Positions 11,785-22,417 of a stretch of 64,000 bases of DNA are shown here, piece after piece. Position numbers and translations under genes: made by a program. The first letter of the stretch is position 1, and each line of letters opens with the position of its first letter. The notes beneath the pieces are model-generated. The model searched no databases, was not told the origin of the DNA, and saw nothing but the letters and a program-made list of their open reading frames with translations. Source of the stretch: Cryptomeria japonica (Eukaryota; Streptophyta; Pinopsida; Cupressales; Cupressaceae). The DNA lies in the NCBI RefSeq assembly GCF_030272615.1, contig NC_081409.1, forward strand, positions 528,176,291 through 528,240,290, given 5' to 3'.

Positions 11785-12362
11785 ATGGCACCAAAGAAAA
11801 AGGATACCACCACCCCTATCACTAAGAAGTCTCTCGAGTAGGGAGAGGCCTCAAAACCAAAGAGGAAGAAATTTGCCACCCCAAAGATTACTCATACAAA
11901 CCCAATTGCAGTAATTCCCCCCTCTCCATTGATTTTAAATGAACTAGCTATTGAGAAAAACCCTTATGCCAAGGCAAAGTACTCTAAGCCAAAAAAGAAG
12001 AGGGCTTCTTCTGTTAAGAAGGCTACATCCTCGCCCCCAACTCAAAACTTACCAGTTATCAAAAACCCTCCACCTGCTCAATATCAACCACCAGTACAAA
12101 ACCCTACTGTGTCAATTTCAGCCAAGACTGCTGAGGCCATGAGTGAGAAAATTGAGAAACAACTGGAAGAAATAGAGAAGAAGAAAAGGGAGGTTAGAGG
12201 CCTCCATCAATACCTATTGCAGCTATTTAGGGATCAACACTGCAAGATTCATTGAATAAAATCTTCTTTGATCATATTTCAAAGTATTAAGATGCCACTA
12301 CCATTGATAGAGGGTGGGATATTTTTTATTACTTCTATAGGAATAGAGATAGACCTGCACCT
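11785..12362 (+). pseudogene. ORF-C, N-terminal part: Lys/Pro-rich unknown protein (cut by E3)
   Basis: Starts at the ATG on 11785 (MAPKKKDTTTPITKK), has one in-frame stop (gag-tag) near 11840, then is open to 12255. Very basic, with PKKKRASSVKK (resembling a nuclear-localisation signal), a Pro-rich stretch and a short coiled coil (EKIEKQLEEIEKKKREV). A second frame then reads into RDRPAPC at the E3 insertion point. The bases 12358-12362 (cacct) are the left E3 target duplication. Continued at 34085. Function unknown; it may be an extra ORF of G1 or belong to a separate element. Confidence 0.5.
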
Positions 12363-13384
12363 TGTTGGAATGCACTAATACTGGTAGTAAACTGAGGGGG
12401 GGTGAATCAGTTTACTAACAATAATTACAATCAATTCAATTATAAACCTTAAACTAGAGCACAACCCAATGAAGAATATAACATGAAATCACAACACACA
12501 TAACACCAATATTTGATGTGGAAAACCCGAAAAAGAAAAAAACATGGTGGGAAACCCTATCCACAATCAGATGAATACTTTGTAGTAGTATTGTGAATAA
12601 TTACAATGGGGTCTACACATGCAAAAAGGCCAACAACCTAGAGCACACTGCTCATCACAAAGGGAAGTCTCATTTACAAAATTATCGGACTACAATCTGG
12701 AAAACAATGAACTATGCAAGTAGCATCTACTAATGCTTGATACAGTTTTGGTATCTACTCTGCAATATAAAACCTTTCTAACCTTGACCTGAATGATATG
12801 ACTTTATTCACATTTAATCCTTCTCTGATAATGCAGACTTAACCAGCCATAACCATTGCATGTACAATGTGAATTACATGAACAAGTCACCTATAAATAC
12901 AAATCATCAACCTTATTGACAAGGTTAGCTAAACCCTAAACCCATAAACCTATAAATACAAAAATTACATCACATAATACCACTAAACCAATATTATAAT
13001 TTACATTACATAGCATGGACCTAAATCAAGTAACCAAAAAATTATATCTGCCAGGGATTCTGCTAAGACCAAAAATCCAACATGCTTCACTTGCCAGTAG
13101 AAACCCTAAGTGAAAGTTTAACCAGATCCAAATAGGACCACCATAATAGCACACCATCCAAAGAAAAGTCACCAAATGCTGGGGATATGATCAAGAAGCA
13201 CCAACAACATGAAATAAATTGATTTCATAAGCCAAACCCAAAATCCACTGACCAAGTCACCAAAATAGTATACCGGGAAGGCTAGAAGCCGGTAAAGCCA
13301 AAAGCTAGTTGGTAAAGGCATAAACCAACCAGTAACCAGAAATACCAAAAGCGATAACCAAACCATGAAACCAATAGAATATAG
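12363..13384 (-). repeat. E3 3' LTR, outer part
   Basis: Begins TGTTGGAATGCAC at 12363 and aligns with 32904-33950 of the other E3 LTR. It contains the G-run form of the C-run box (12391-12410), a degenerate TTTTTCCC/GGGTTTTCCAC box near 12517-12551 and a TATA-like cctataaatac near 12890. It is cut at 13384 by E4, with tatag (13380-13384) as the left E4 target duplication. Confidence 0.85.
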
Positions 13385-14894
13385 TGCTGGCATATGTGCA
13401 AAGTGTGATGACATGATGATATTGTATGTTTTCATTGATGTCAATATGCTGAAGTATGAACCAGTATATTGAAGTAAGCAAATTGGCAAGAGAATCGGTA
13501 TGATGATGTGAACCGGTATATGTGAAAAAGTGAAGCAATATGTTGGTTTAAGTGAACCAGTATGTTGGAATGTGAACCGGTATATGGAAAGTTTTGTATC
13601 GGGGTTTTCATTTGGTATGACTACCGGTTGGTAGTCTCAGCTTCAGGGTTTCTAGTTGATGCATTTCAAGTCTGTGTGATTTGACTGACGATATTCTATG
13701 ATGAGTTAGCATTGAAATGAAGATCAAATCATGTTGCCACGTCAACCTTGTGTGCATGAAGGATTTCCTTGAGGATCTTGAATGAATAAGATTGATCCTA
13801 TCTACCTCGAGAATGTGCGAAGTCTCAGTAAACAGTGGAGAGCGCGTGATGGGTTATTAGCTTCCTGAAGTGGCAAAGAACGAACAATGGAGAATGTCTT
13901 GAGATATATTCTAGATTGTTTTAATCTATGCAATGTGATTAAATGGTTAGGATTGGACCGATTGTATTGTTAACCCAGATGCTTAGGGTTTAGGGTTTAT
14001 GCTACCGACCTAAATGTTATCTATAAGATCGATGATGATTTGCATTGTAAAGTTGTTGGCAAATATTATGTGTGTATCCAAGTGAAGAGATACTTGATTC
14101 TTGCCAGACCGGAGAAGTGTGTTGATACCTGCAGAGTGTTCTTGCAGAAGTAAAGGAACTGAATTAGATCTATCTTGGCATTGAGTGCTATTATCAGATC
14201 AATGTTTTACCTGTTGACTTCTAACCATTTCGGCAGTTGGAAAATCCCTTAACCAGGTAGCTTTAACTGGCTTTCTATAAATCATTTAATAGGGTGAATC
14301 AAAATAATTGAGTTCTTCACATCCTCTTGCGAGGTAACCTTTAACAGGGTTCTAACCTTTAACCGGGTATTTAGCCATCCCTTAATCGGGTGATCCCTAG
14401 CAGGATTGGTTCCTAGCAGAACCTATTGTAAAGTCCTTAACTGGGCAAGGCTCCTAACAGAGCGGACTTAAGAAGAGTTCAAAGAACAACTTGTGGGTAT
14501 TCATCCCCGCCATGGTTTTTCCCAGTTGGGTTTCCATGTGAAAAATAAGTGTGTCATGTGTGATGCTTTTTCATGTGATGATTAGTGTTTTCTGTCAAGT
14601 GGTAAAGCATGCTGATCCAGTGGTCATTATATTTCTGATGATGTATTACTTGATTATGCATATGGGTGAAGTGGAAATGAGTTATTAGGTATTATGAAGA
14701 TCTAAGTGTTACCAGTTTATGTGTTTCATAGTCTCACTGTGTTTTACCGGTAGTGCCCTATTTTAGATCGGTGATACTGTTTACCAGTTAGTGCAATATT
14801 TACAGTCAAAGTGGTTTAAGGAAGTTTTTGTCTATACTGATTCACCCCCCCTCTCAGTATCTGTTGAGCATTTACTGATCATCATTATTCATCA
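13385..14894 (+). repeat. E4 5' LTR
   Basis: 1510 bp, TGCTGGCATATG (one change from the TGTTGG of the other copy) to ...TTCATCA. Holds a TATA-like tctataagatc near 14020, an array of short CCYTTAACNGGG motifs (14240-14470), the TTTTTCCCAGTTGGGTTTCC box (14513-14538) and the C-run box (14839-14858). Confidence 0.9.
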
Positions 14895-14896
14895 AT

Positions 14897-14908
14897 TGGT
14901 ATCAGAGC
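14897..14908 (+). other. E4 primer-binding site (initiator Met-tRNA type)
   Basis: TGGTATCAGAGC, two bases after the LTR end. This is the standard complement of plant initiator Met-tRNA used by many copia elements, and it is intact. Confidence 0.9.
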
Positions 14909-14965
14909 GTCCTCCAGGTCCTCTATGTTGTAAGCTTAACTGCTTGAGGAAAAGATCCTATTGTA

Positions 14966-16357
14966 ATGATGAAGAGGGAAGGTCCTAAGTTCAAGAGAGA
15001 TAACTTTAAGATATGGAAGGACAAAATGAAGATATACATTAAAAGCATGGGTGCTCAACACTAGAGTTATGTTGAGGATACTTATGTTGTCCCTACCGGT
15101 ACTCTCACCGATGATCAAAGAAGAGAAATCTAGGAGAATGGGAAAGTAATGGAAGCTCTTATTAGCAGCTTATTTGATGTTGAGTTTATAGATGTTCAGG
15201 AAAAAGACAATGCCAAAGATGTATGGGATACTCTAGAGTCTATCTATGGCGGTGATGAGAATGTGAAGCAAGCTAAGGAAGAAAGCCTTAGAGGAAAGTT
15301 TGAAGACATGTGGATGGTTGAAGGAGAGACCATTCAACAATATGGGATAAGGATTAAAATGGTTGTTGGAGACATCAAGAGTGCAAGAGGTACAATGGAT
15401 GACTCTACCATTGTTAGCAAAGTTTTGAGAACCTTATTATCGGTCTATGCAATAAGGGTTGCTTCTATTCAGGAGTTGAGATATATTGACAAGACAAAGG
15501 TGTCCCTTGATTCTATCATTGCTAAGTTGACCGCATATGAGCTAAACAGTTATGATGGCAGTGTTCAGAAGACTGATTCAGCCTTTAAAGCATCTGCTGC
15601 ACTATCTAGAAAGGGTAAAGAAGCTAGTACCAGCTGTGAACCTAGACAAAGTAGAGATATGGATGATGAGGAGATCTTGATGGAATTTGAAGCTCTTTTG
15701 GCCAAGAGACTTCCTAAGGGAACTGGAAAATACAGAGGTAAGCTCCCTTTGAAATGCTTTTCTTGCAATAGGATAGGACACATTGCTGTAAACTGTCCTA
15801 ATAGTGATAATAAGGACAAATTGAAGAGGTTCAAAAAGTTAAAAGGAGGAAATAGGAGAAATTGTCTTGTTGCAGTTGATGAAGGTGTCACTGATGATGA
15901 ATCAGAAGATGAAGAAAGGGAAGACATAGTATTTGTAGCTGTAAAGAAAGATGTGTCAGATAAGAAGGCTCTTGTCTCCCGCTTTGATAATTCCAATGAG
16001 TGGATTATTGATAGTGGTTGTTCTCACCACATGACTGGTGACCGAAGAAAGTTTCTGTCTCTGGAAGAGTATGATGGAGGTGTAGTTCGATTTGGTAATG
16101 ATGCACCTTGCATGGTAAAAGGCAAAGGGTACATTTCTTTAAATGGAAAAAGTAGTGTTGATAATGTTTATTGGGTAGAAGGTCTCAGGCATAACCTCTT
16201 GAGTGTTTCTCAACTGAATGATAATGGACTCACTTTAGAATTCAAAGATGGAGTATGCAAAATAAAAGGAAAGAGTGGTGAACTGATGGCCACTAGTATG
16301 CAGACCAAAGGTAACTTATTTCAATTAAATAAATATCAGTCAATGTCTAATGGCTAA
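14966..16357 (+). pseudogene. E4 Gag and protease
   Basis: Begins MMKREGPKFKRDNFKIWKDK at 14966; two TAG stops (near 15062 and 15131) precede a long open segment, 15149-16357. Gag has the copia (UBN2-type) fold pattern VWDTLESIYGGDENVKQAK and a zinc knuckle CFSCNRIGHIAVNCP (about 15757-15801). An acidic linker (DDESEDEEREDIV) follows, then the protease active site WIIDSGCSHHMTG (about 16003-16040). The end of the open segment overlaps the next frame by a few bases, marking a frameshift into integrase. The catalytic Asp of the protease is intact. Confidence 0.9.
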
Positions 16358-17500
16358 GTATGATGACAGTTGGATATGGCATAGGAGACTCTGTCATGTA
16401 AATTTTGATAACATTGTGAAGGCCAGTAAGATCAAGGCAGTTAGAGGATTGCTTGTGCTGAACAAACCAGAGAAACCTTTGTGCAGAGAATGTCAACTAG
16501 GGAAAATGTCTTCCTCAACCTTCAAAGGTAAATCTTTCACAGCAGCTAATTTACTTGATCTTGTGCATATTGATTTGTGTGGTCCTATGAAAACTAGGAG
16601 TGTTCAGGGAGATAGGTACTTTATGATTCTTACTGATGATTGCTCAAGAATGATGTGGGTCACATTCTTGAAAGAGAAGTCTAAAGCTTTTGGAAAGTTC
16701 AAAGCCTTTAGAGCACTAGTTGAAAAGGAAAGCGGTAAGAGGATCAAATGCCTTAGAACCGATCAAGGAGGTGAGTTCACCTCTAGAGAATTCAATAAGT
16801 ATTGTGAAGAAAATGGCATCAAGAGGTAACTGTTTGCCCCCCAAACTCAACAAAAGAATGGCCTTGCATAAAGAAACATCCAGATTGTAGTTGAAGCAGC
16901 CAGAACAATGCTGATTCAAGGGAAGGTTGCTCACACTTTTTGGAGCGAAGCGGTGAGCACTGCAGTGTACACCATGAACTGGGTACTCATCAAGAAAGGT
17001 AAGGATAAAAATCCTTATGAGTATTGGACCGGTAAGACTCCTATAGTAAGCTACTTTAGAGTGTTTGGTAGAAAATGTTATATCAAGAGGATTGAACACT
17101 AGAGAAAGTTTGATGCAAAATGTGATGAGGGAATATTCCTAGGATATTCCACCAAGAGAAAAGCTCTCAAGTGTTTTAACAATAGGACTCAGAGAATTGT
17201 TGAAAGTATCAATGTTAGAGTTGATGAAACCTCTGAGAAACCCGAGGAAACCAGCAGTGAGCAAGTGGTAGATGAACCAGTTGTAACCTTCTAGGAACTG
17301 GTTGCAAAACACCCTAGTACCTGTAACAATGCTCCTACACCGGTAGATGCTGATGCTGATGAAGATGAGGATGAAGAGGAAAAGAAGGAGGAAACAATCA
17401 AGATCATTCCTAGGTATGTAAAGATGAATCATGATCCAAAGTAGATCATAGGAGATAAGGATGCAGGAATTCTTACAAGAAGAAAGGTCAAATAAAATTC
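16350..17500 (+). pseudogene. E4 integrase
   Basis: GAG-preintegrase zinc region: [15 protein letters not shown] and CRECQLGK. Core: [11 protein letters not shown] (first D), [14 protein letters not shown] (second D). The third catalytic residue is lost to a stop: QKNGLA*RNIQ stands where other copia elements have ...ER/E. Stops also interrupt at 16828, 17101 and several places in the 17280-17500 linker, which is acidic (DADADEDEDEEEKKEE). It would be inactive as written. Confidence 0.88.
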
Positions 17501-17504
17501 TTGC

Positions 17505-19055
17505 ATGATCTCTGAATTTGAGCCTAAAACATTTAAAGAGGCACATAAAGATGAAGACAGGATCAAGGCTATGGAAGAGGAACTTGACCAGATAGAAAAT
17601 AATGGTACATGGTCTTTGGTACCCAGATCTGAGCAAAAAAATGTTATTGGAACCAAATGGGTTTTTAGAAACAAGTTGAATGAAGATGGCATAGTGGTAA
17701 GAAAAAAAGCCAGACTGGTATGTAAGGGATATGCTCAAGAAGAAGGAGAAGACTATGGAGAAAATTTTGCTCTAGTAGCTATATTGGAAGGAGTTCAAAT
17801 GCTTCTTGCATATGCAGCCTTCAAGGGATTCAAAGTGTATCAGATGGATGTAAAATCTGCATTCCTGAATGGAATACTTGAAGAGGAAGTGTATATAGAG
17901 AAACTAGATGGGTTTTCCCTATCAAAAGATAGTGATATGGTGTGTAGGCTACATAAAGCCTTGTATGGATTAAAGAAGGCACCTAGAGCATGGTATGAAT
18001 GTTTACACTCCCATCTTGTGAATATTGGATTTGAAAGAACAAGTGAAGATAGCAATATCTATCTGAAGTCAGAAGGAGATCAGATTTTGATCTGTGAAGT
18101 ATTTATTGATGACATAATTTTTGGTGGAGATGACAAGATGAGCCATGTATTTGAAGATGAAATGAAGAAGGAATTTGAGATGTCACTAATAAGAGAGATT
18201 AAGTTCTTCATTGGACTACAAATACAACAAATGAAAGACAATATCTTTATCACTCAGTCTCAGTGTGTCAAAGAGGTGTTGAAGACCTTTGGCATGGAAG
18301 ACAACAAATTGGTTGGTACACCGATGGTGACCGATTGTAAATTGTCAAAAGAAGATGACTCAACATTGGTGAATGAGAAGGAAGACTGATCCATGATTGG
18401 TAAGTTGCACTATATAGTACACAGTAGATTGGACATTGCACATGTAGTGGGCATTGCTACACATTTCTAGAAAAGTCCAAAAGAATCCCACTTGGTAGCA
18501 GTCAAGCAGATTCTTAGATATCTAAAGGGAACTATAGATTATGGATTGTGGTATCCTTATAGATAATGATTTCAATCTCAAAGTGTTTATAGATGCCGAT
18601 TGGTCTGGTAATGTGGACAACCGGAAGAGCACAACCGGTGGTGCATTCTTTCTCAGTGGTAGACTAGTCTCATGGATGAGTGAGAAGCAGAGTTGTATCT
18701 CTCAATCTACAACAAAAGCAAAATATGTAGCAGCATTTATGAACTGTACTCAGACAATTTGGATGAAGCATGTATTAAGTGGTTTCAAAGTCCCTGTATG
18801 TGAAGCGGTGAGTATTTTTGTGATAACAGAAGTGCAATTAATATTTCCAAGAATCTGGTATTGCATGCTATAACCAAGCACTTCGAGCTCAAGTATCATT
18901 TCTTGAGGGAGAAAGTTTAGAACAAAGAGGTTGTATTGGAACATGTTTCCAGTATGGAGCAGTTAGCAGATATATTCACCAAGCCTCTACCAAAGGCTAT
19001 TTTTACCTATTTAAGAGGTGAATTAGGGATTCTGCCCCTTCAACAAGTGAACTAA
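17505..19055 (+). pseudogene. E4 reverse transcriptase and RNase H
   Basis: RT is open from 17505 to 18389: [47 protein letters not shown] and the polymerase motif FIDDIIFGG, a form typical of SIRE-like copia elements. After a TGA the RNase H follows: VFIDADWSGNVDNRKSTTGG, SWMSEKQSCISQST. The usual AEAEYVA glutamate is a Lys here (KAKYVAA), so one metal ligand is lost. The last readable part is LADIFTKPLPKA and the frame ends near 19055. Confidence 0.9.
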
Positions 19056-19297
19056 AGGTATATGCTACACATCAGTCAGGTATTGCATTGACAAATCTTT
19101 TTTAGGATTGGTGTGTTGAAGGATGCTACTCCTCAGGGGGAGCAACATAGTGGAACATGGATGTATGTGCCTCCACTTTGGCATTGTTGTCAAAGGGGGA
19201 GAAGATGTGAAGTGGAGAATATATCTTCAGTATTGGGGAGAAGATGTGAAGTAGAGAGATATCTTTGTATATTGCCATCAATGCCAAAGGGGGAGAT
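19056..19297 (+). other. E4 3' untranslated region with polypurine tract and PPT-like repeats
   Basis: Holds three G-rich boxes, at about 19131 (cagggggag), 19188 (aaagggggagaag) and 19284 (AAAGGGGGAGAT). The last abuts the 3' LTR and is the functional-type polypurine tract. The segment ending at 19303 is identical to the E5 sequence ending at 31548 over about 33 bp. Confidence 0.75.
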
Positions 19298-20786
19298 TGT
19301 TGGCATATGTGCAGAGTGTGATGACATGATGATATTGTATGTTGTCATTGATGTCAATATTATGAAGTATGAACCAGTATATTGAAGTAAGCAAACTGGC
19401 AAGAGAATCAGTATGATGATGTGAACTGGTATATGTGAAAAAGTGAAGTGGTATGTTGGAATGTGAACTGGTAAATGGAAAGTTTTGTATCAGGGTTTTC
19501 ATTTGGTATGACTACTGGTTAGTAGTCTTAGCTTCAGGGTTTTCGGTTGATGCATTTCAAGTCTGTGTGATTCGACCGATGACATTCTATGATGAGTTAC
19601 ATTGAAATGAAGATCAGATCATGTTGCCATGTCAGCCTTGTGTGCATGAAGGATTTCCTTGAGGATCTTGCATGAAGAAGATTGATCCTATCTACCTCAA
19701 GAATGTGCGAAGTCTCAGTAAACGATGGAGAGTGCGTGATGGGTTATCAACTTCAAGAAGCAGCAAAGAATGAACGATGGAGAACGTCTTGAGATCTATT
19801 CTAGATTGTTTTACTCTATGCAATGTGTTTAAATGGTCAGGATTGGATCGATTGTATTGTTAACCCAGATGCTTAGGGTTTAGGGTTTTTGCTACCGACC
19901 TAATTGTTGTCTATAAGGTCGATGATGATTTGCATTGTAAAGTTGTTGGCAAATGTTATGTGTGTATCCAAGTGAAGAGATACTTGATTCTTGCCAGACT
20001 AGAGAAGTGTGTTGATACCTTCAGAGTGTGATTGCAGAAGTAAAGGAACTAAAATGGATCTGTCTTGGCATTGAGTGCTGTTATCAGATCAGTGTTTTAC
20101 CTATTGACTTCTAACCATTTCAGCAGTTGGAAAATCCCTTAACCGGGTAGTTTTAACCGGCTTTTTGTAAATCCTTTAACAGGGTAACTCAAAATCATTG
20201 AGTTTTTCAAATCCTCTTGTGAGGTAACCTTTAACAGGGTTCTAACCTTTAACCGGGTATTTATCCATCCCTTAACTGGGTGATCCCTAGCAAGATCGGT
20301 TCTTAGTAGAACCTATTGTAAAGTCCTTAACCGAACAAGGCTCTTAATAGAGTGGACTTTAGAAGAGTTCAAAGAACAACTTGTGTGTATTCATCCCCAC
20401 TGTGGTTTTTCCCAGTTGGGTTTCCACATGAAAAATAAGTGTGTCATGTGTGATGCTTTTTCTTGTGATGATTAGTGTTTTCTGTCAAGTGGTAAAGCAT
20501 GCTGATCCAGTGGTCATTATATTTCTGATGATGTATTACTTTCTTATGCATATGGGTGAAGTGGAAATGAGTTATTAGGTTTTGTGAAGATCTAAGTGTT
20601 ACCGATTTATGTGTTTCATAGTCTCACTGTGTTTTACCGGTAGTGCCCTGTTATTAGATCGGTGAGACTGTTTACCAGTTAGTGTAGTCTTTACAGTCAA
20701 AGTGATTTAAGGAATTTTGTGTCTATATTGAGTCACCCCCCCCTCTCAGTATCTATTGAGCATTTACTCATTATCATTATTCATCA
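19298..20786 (+). repeat. E4 3' LTR
   Basis: 1489 bp, TGTTGGCATATGTGC to ATTCATCA, matching the 5' LTR apart from transitions and a ~20-bp length difference near 19450. The CCYTTAACNGGG array is at 20130-20360, the TTTTTCCC box at 20401-20430 and the C-run box at 20731-20750. Confidence 0.9.
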
Positions 20787-20791
20787 TATAG

Positions 20792-20933
20792 CAGGCATAT
20801 AACCATTAGAATAAGTATCCAAAAATGATTCTAGAGGTGTGATCATACCGGATTAGAATGATCACCAAGATTAACTAGGATACAATGTTAATATCAATGA
20901 CAACACTTAACCAAATGCAACATATTGCCAACA
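20792..20933 (-). repeat. E3 3' LTR, inner (U3) end
   Basis: Resumes the E3 LTR after E4 (ggcatataaccattagaat..., compare 33950 onwards) and ends ...TTGCCAACA at 20933. On the minus strand this is the TGTTGGCAATATG start of the 3' LTR. Combined with 12363-13384 it gives 1164 bp, against 1181 bp for the 5' LTR. Confidence 0.85.
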
Positions 20934-21250
20934 ATCTCCCCCTTTGGCATTTATGGCAACACTAAATGTGAAAAACATCCAAGTGCCAAGAATTCCAACA
21001 AACTCCAAAACACCAAAAGATCTAGTAGTTTTCACATTAATACCTTCTCCCCCTTTGACATCAATGACAAAGGATGGATAGTAAACCAAGAATACTGAAC
21101 CAAATAGCTAACTACTCCCCCTGAGTAGTAGCACCATCTTCATTAACCCATATTATAAAAGTATGTCTCATAAGCTCACCAGATTGATGCATCTCTGCAT
21201 CTCTAAGTCTCTTCTGGAGGGTTGGTAACCCCCAATTGATCTCTGAGATA
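20934..21250 (-). other. E3 polypurine tract and 3' untranslated region
   Basis: Minus-strand AAAGGGGGAGAT at 20946-20934 directly precedes the 3' LTR. Two further PPT-like boxes lie upstream, at about 21057-21045 (tcaaagggggag) and 21121-21110 (actcagggggag), the same three-box layout as in E4. Confidence 0.75.
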
Positions 21251-22417
21251 TTCAAAAGTGTCTTTAGGCAATGGCTTCATTATAATATTTGCAATCTATT
21301 CCTTAGTAGGCACATAAACCAATCTCACTTCCTTTGCTTCAACCTTTTCCTTCAAGAAATTATGCCTTATAGAAATGTGTTTTGATTTGGAATGAAATAC
21401 TGGATTCTTTGACATATCAATAGAAACAATATTATCACAATGAATAAAAATAGGCTCATCATAACTTACCCTTATATAGCTGGTAGCAGCTGCAACATAT
21501 TCTGCTTCAACTGTAGATAATGAAGTGCATGATTGTTTCTTACTAATCCATGAAACCAAATTCTTCCCAAGAAAGAATGCATCGGCAGTAGTTCTCTTCC
21601 AGTCATCCACATCTCCTACCCAATCAAAATCTATGTATGCACATAATGTGAAGTCATCATTCTTTGCATACCATAACCCAAAGTCTGTTGTCCCTGCCAA
21701 ATATTTGAATATCTTCTTGACAATAATATCATGAGTTTCTCTAGGATTTGACTAAAATCTAGAAGCAATACAAACAACATTCATTATATCAAGTCTTGTT
21801 TGAGTTAGGTACAACAAACCACCAATCATTGATTTGAATCTTCTCGGGTTCACCTTTGGTGATTCATCATCCTTTGACAATTTGCAACTGGTTATCATAG
21901 GAGTACCGACATGTTTACAATTATCAAGTCCAAATTTCTTAAGTAACTTCTTCACATACTTAGTTTGACAAATGAAAATACCTTTATTAGTCTGAGTAAT
22001 TTGCAAACCTAAGAAAAATTTCATCTCACCAATCACAGATATTTCAAATTCATTCTTCATATCATTAGAAAATTTCATGCATAGACCTTCTTCTCCTCCA
22101 AAAATGATATCATCCACAAAGACTTCAATAATCAATATGCCATCATGCTCAATTTTATAATATAAGTTACTATTAGCATTACTTTTACTAAACCCAAGCT
22201 TTGAAAGATACTTATCCAATCTAGCATACCATGCTCTAGGGGCTTGTTTTAGTCCATATAAAGCTTTCTTCAATTTGCAAACCATGTCCTTGTCGTCTAA
22301 TAAACAAAATCCATCAAGTTGTTCAATGTAAACTTCCTCTTCAAGATCTCCATTCAGAAAAAGCACATTTGACATCCATTTGATATACTTTGTAGTCCTT
22401 GTGTGCAGCATAAGCAA
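21251..22417 (-). pseudogene. E3 reverse transcriptase (C-terminal) and RNase H
   Basis: Open in one frame from 22417 to 21752 and 21700 to 21296, shifted relative to the upstream frame at about 22370. [50 protein letters not shown]. RNase H: AYIDFDWVGDVDD, SWISKKQSCTSLSTVEAEYVAAA with the Glu intact, and HCDNIVSIDMSKN. It ends near 21250 with IMKPLPKDTFEYLRDQLGV. It continues the 23837-22341 frame after a single frameshift. Confidence 0.9.

Larger units (their letters stand above)
13385..20786 (+). mobile_element. E4: full-length Ty1/copia (SIRE-like) retrotransposon
   Basis: Complete 7.4-kb element flanked by the exact 5-bp duplication tatag (13380-13384, 20787-20791). 5' LTR 13385-14894, primer site 14897-14908, gag-pol 14966-19055, polypurine tract about 19284-19297, 3' LTR 19298-20786. 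It sits in the 3' LTR of E3, and the E3 LTR resumes after it. Over the first ~147 bp the two LTRs differ at about eight positions, mostly transitions, so it is younger than E8 but not recent. Gag-pol is a single polyprotein broken by about ten stops and a frameshift at 16350. Confidence 0.93.

Noticed and set aside
15565-15996. 143-codon minus-strand Ser/Leu-rich frame
   Set aside because: Complement of the acidic and Lys-rich part of E4 Gag.
17139-17738. 199-codon minus-strand open frame with hydrophobic segments
   Set aside because: Antisense of E4 integrase-RT; the plus strand carries the conserved motifs.
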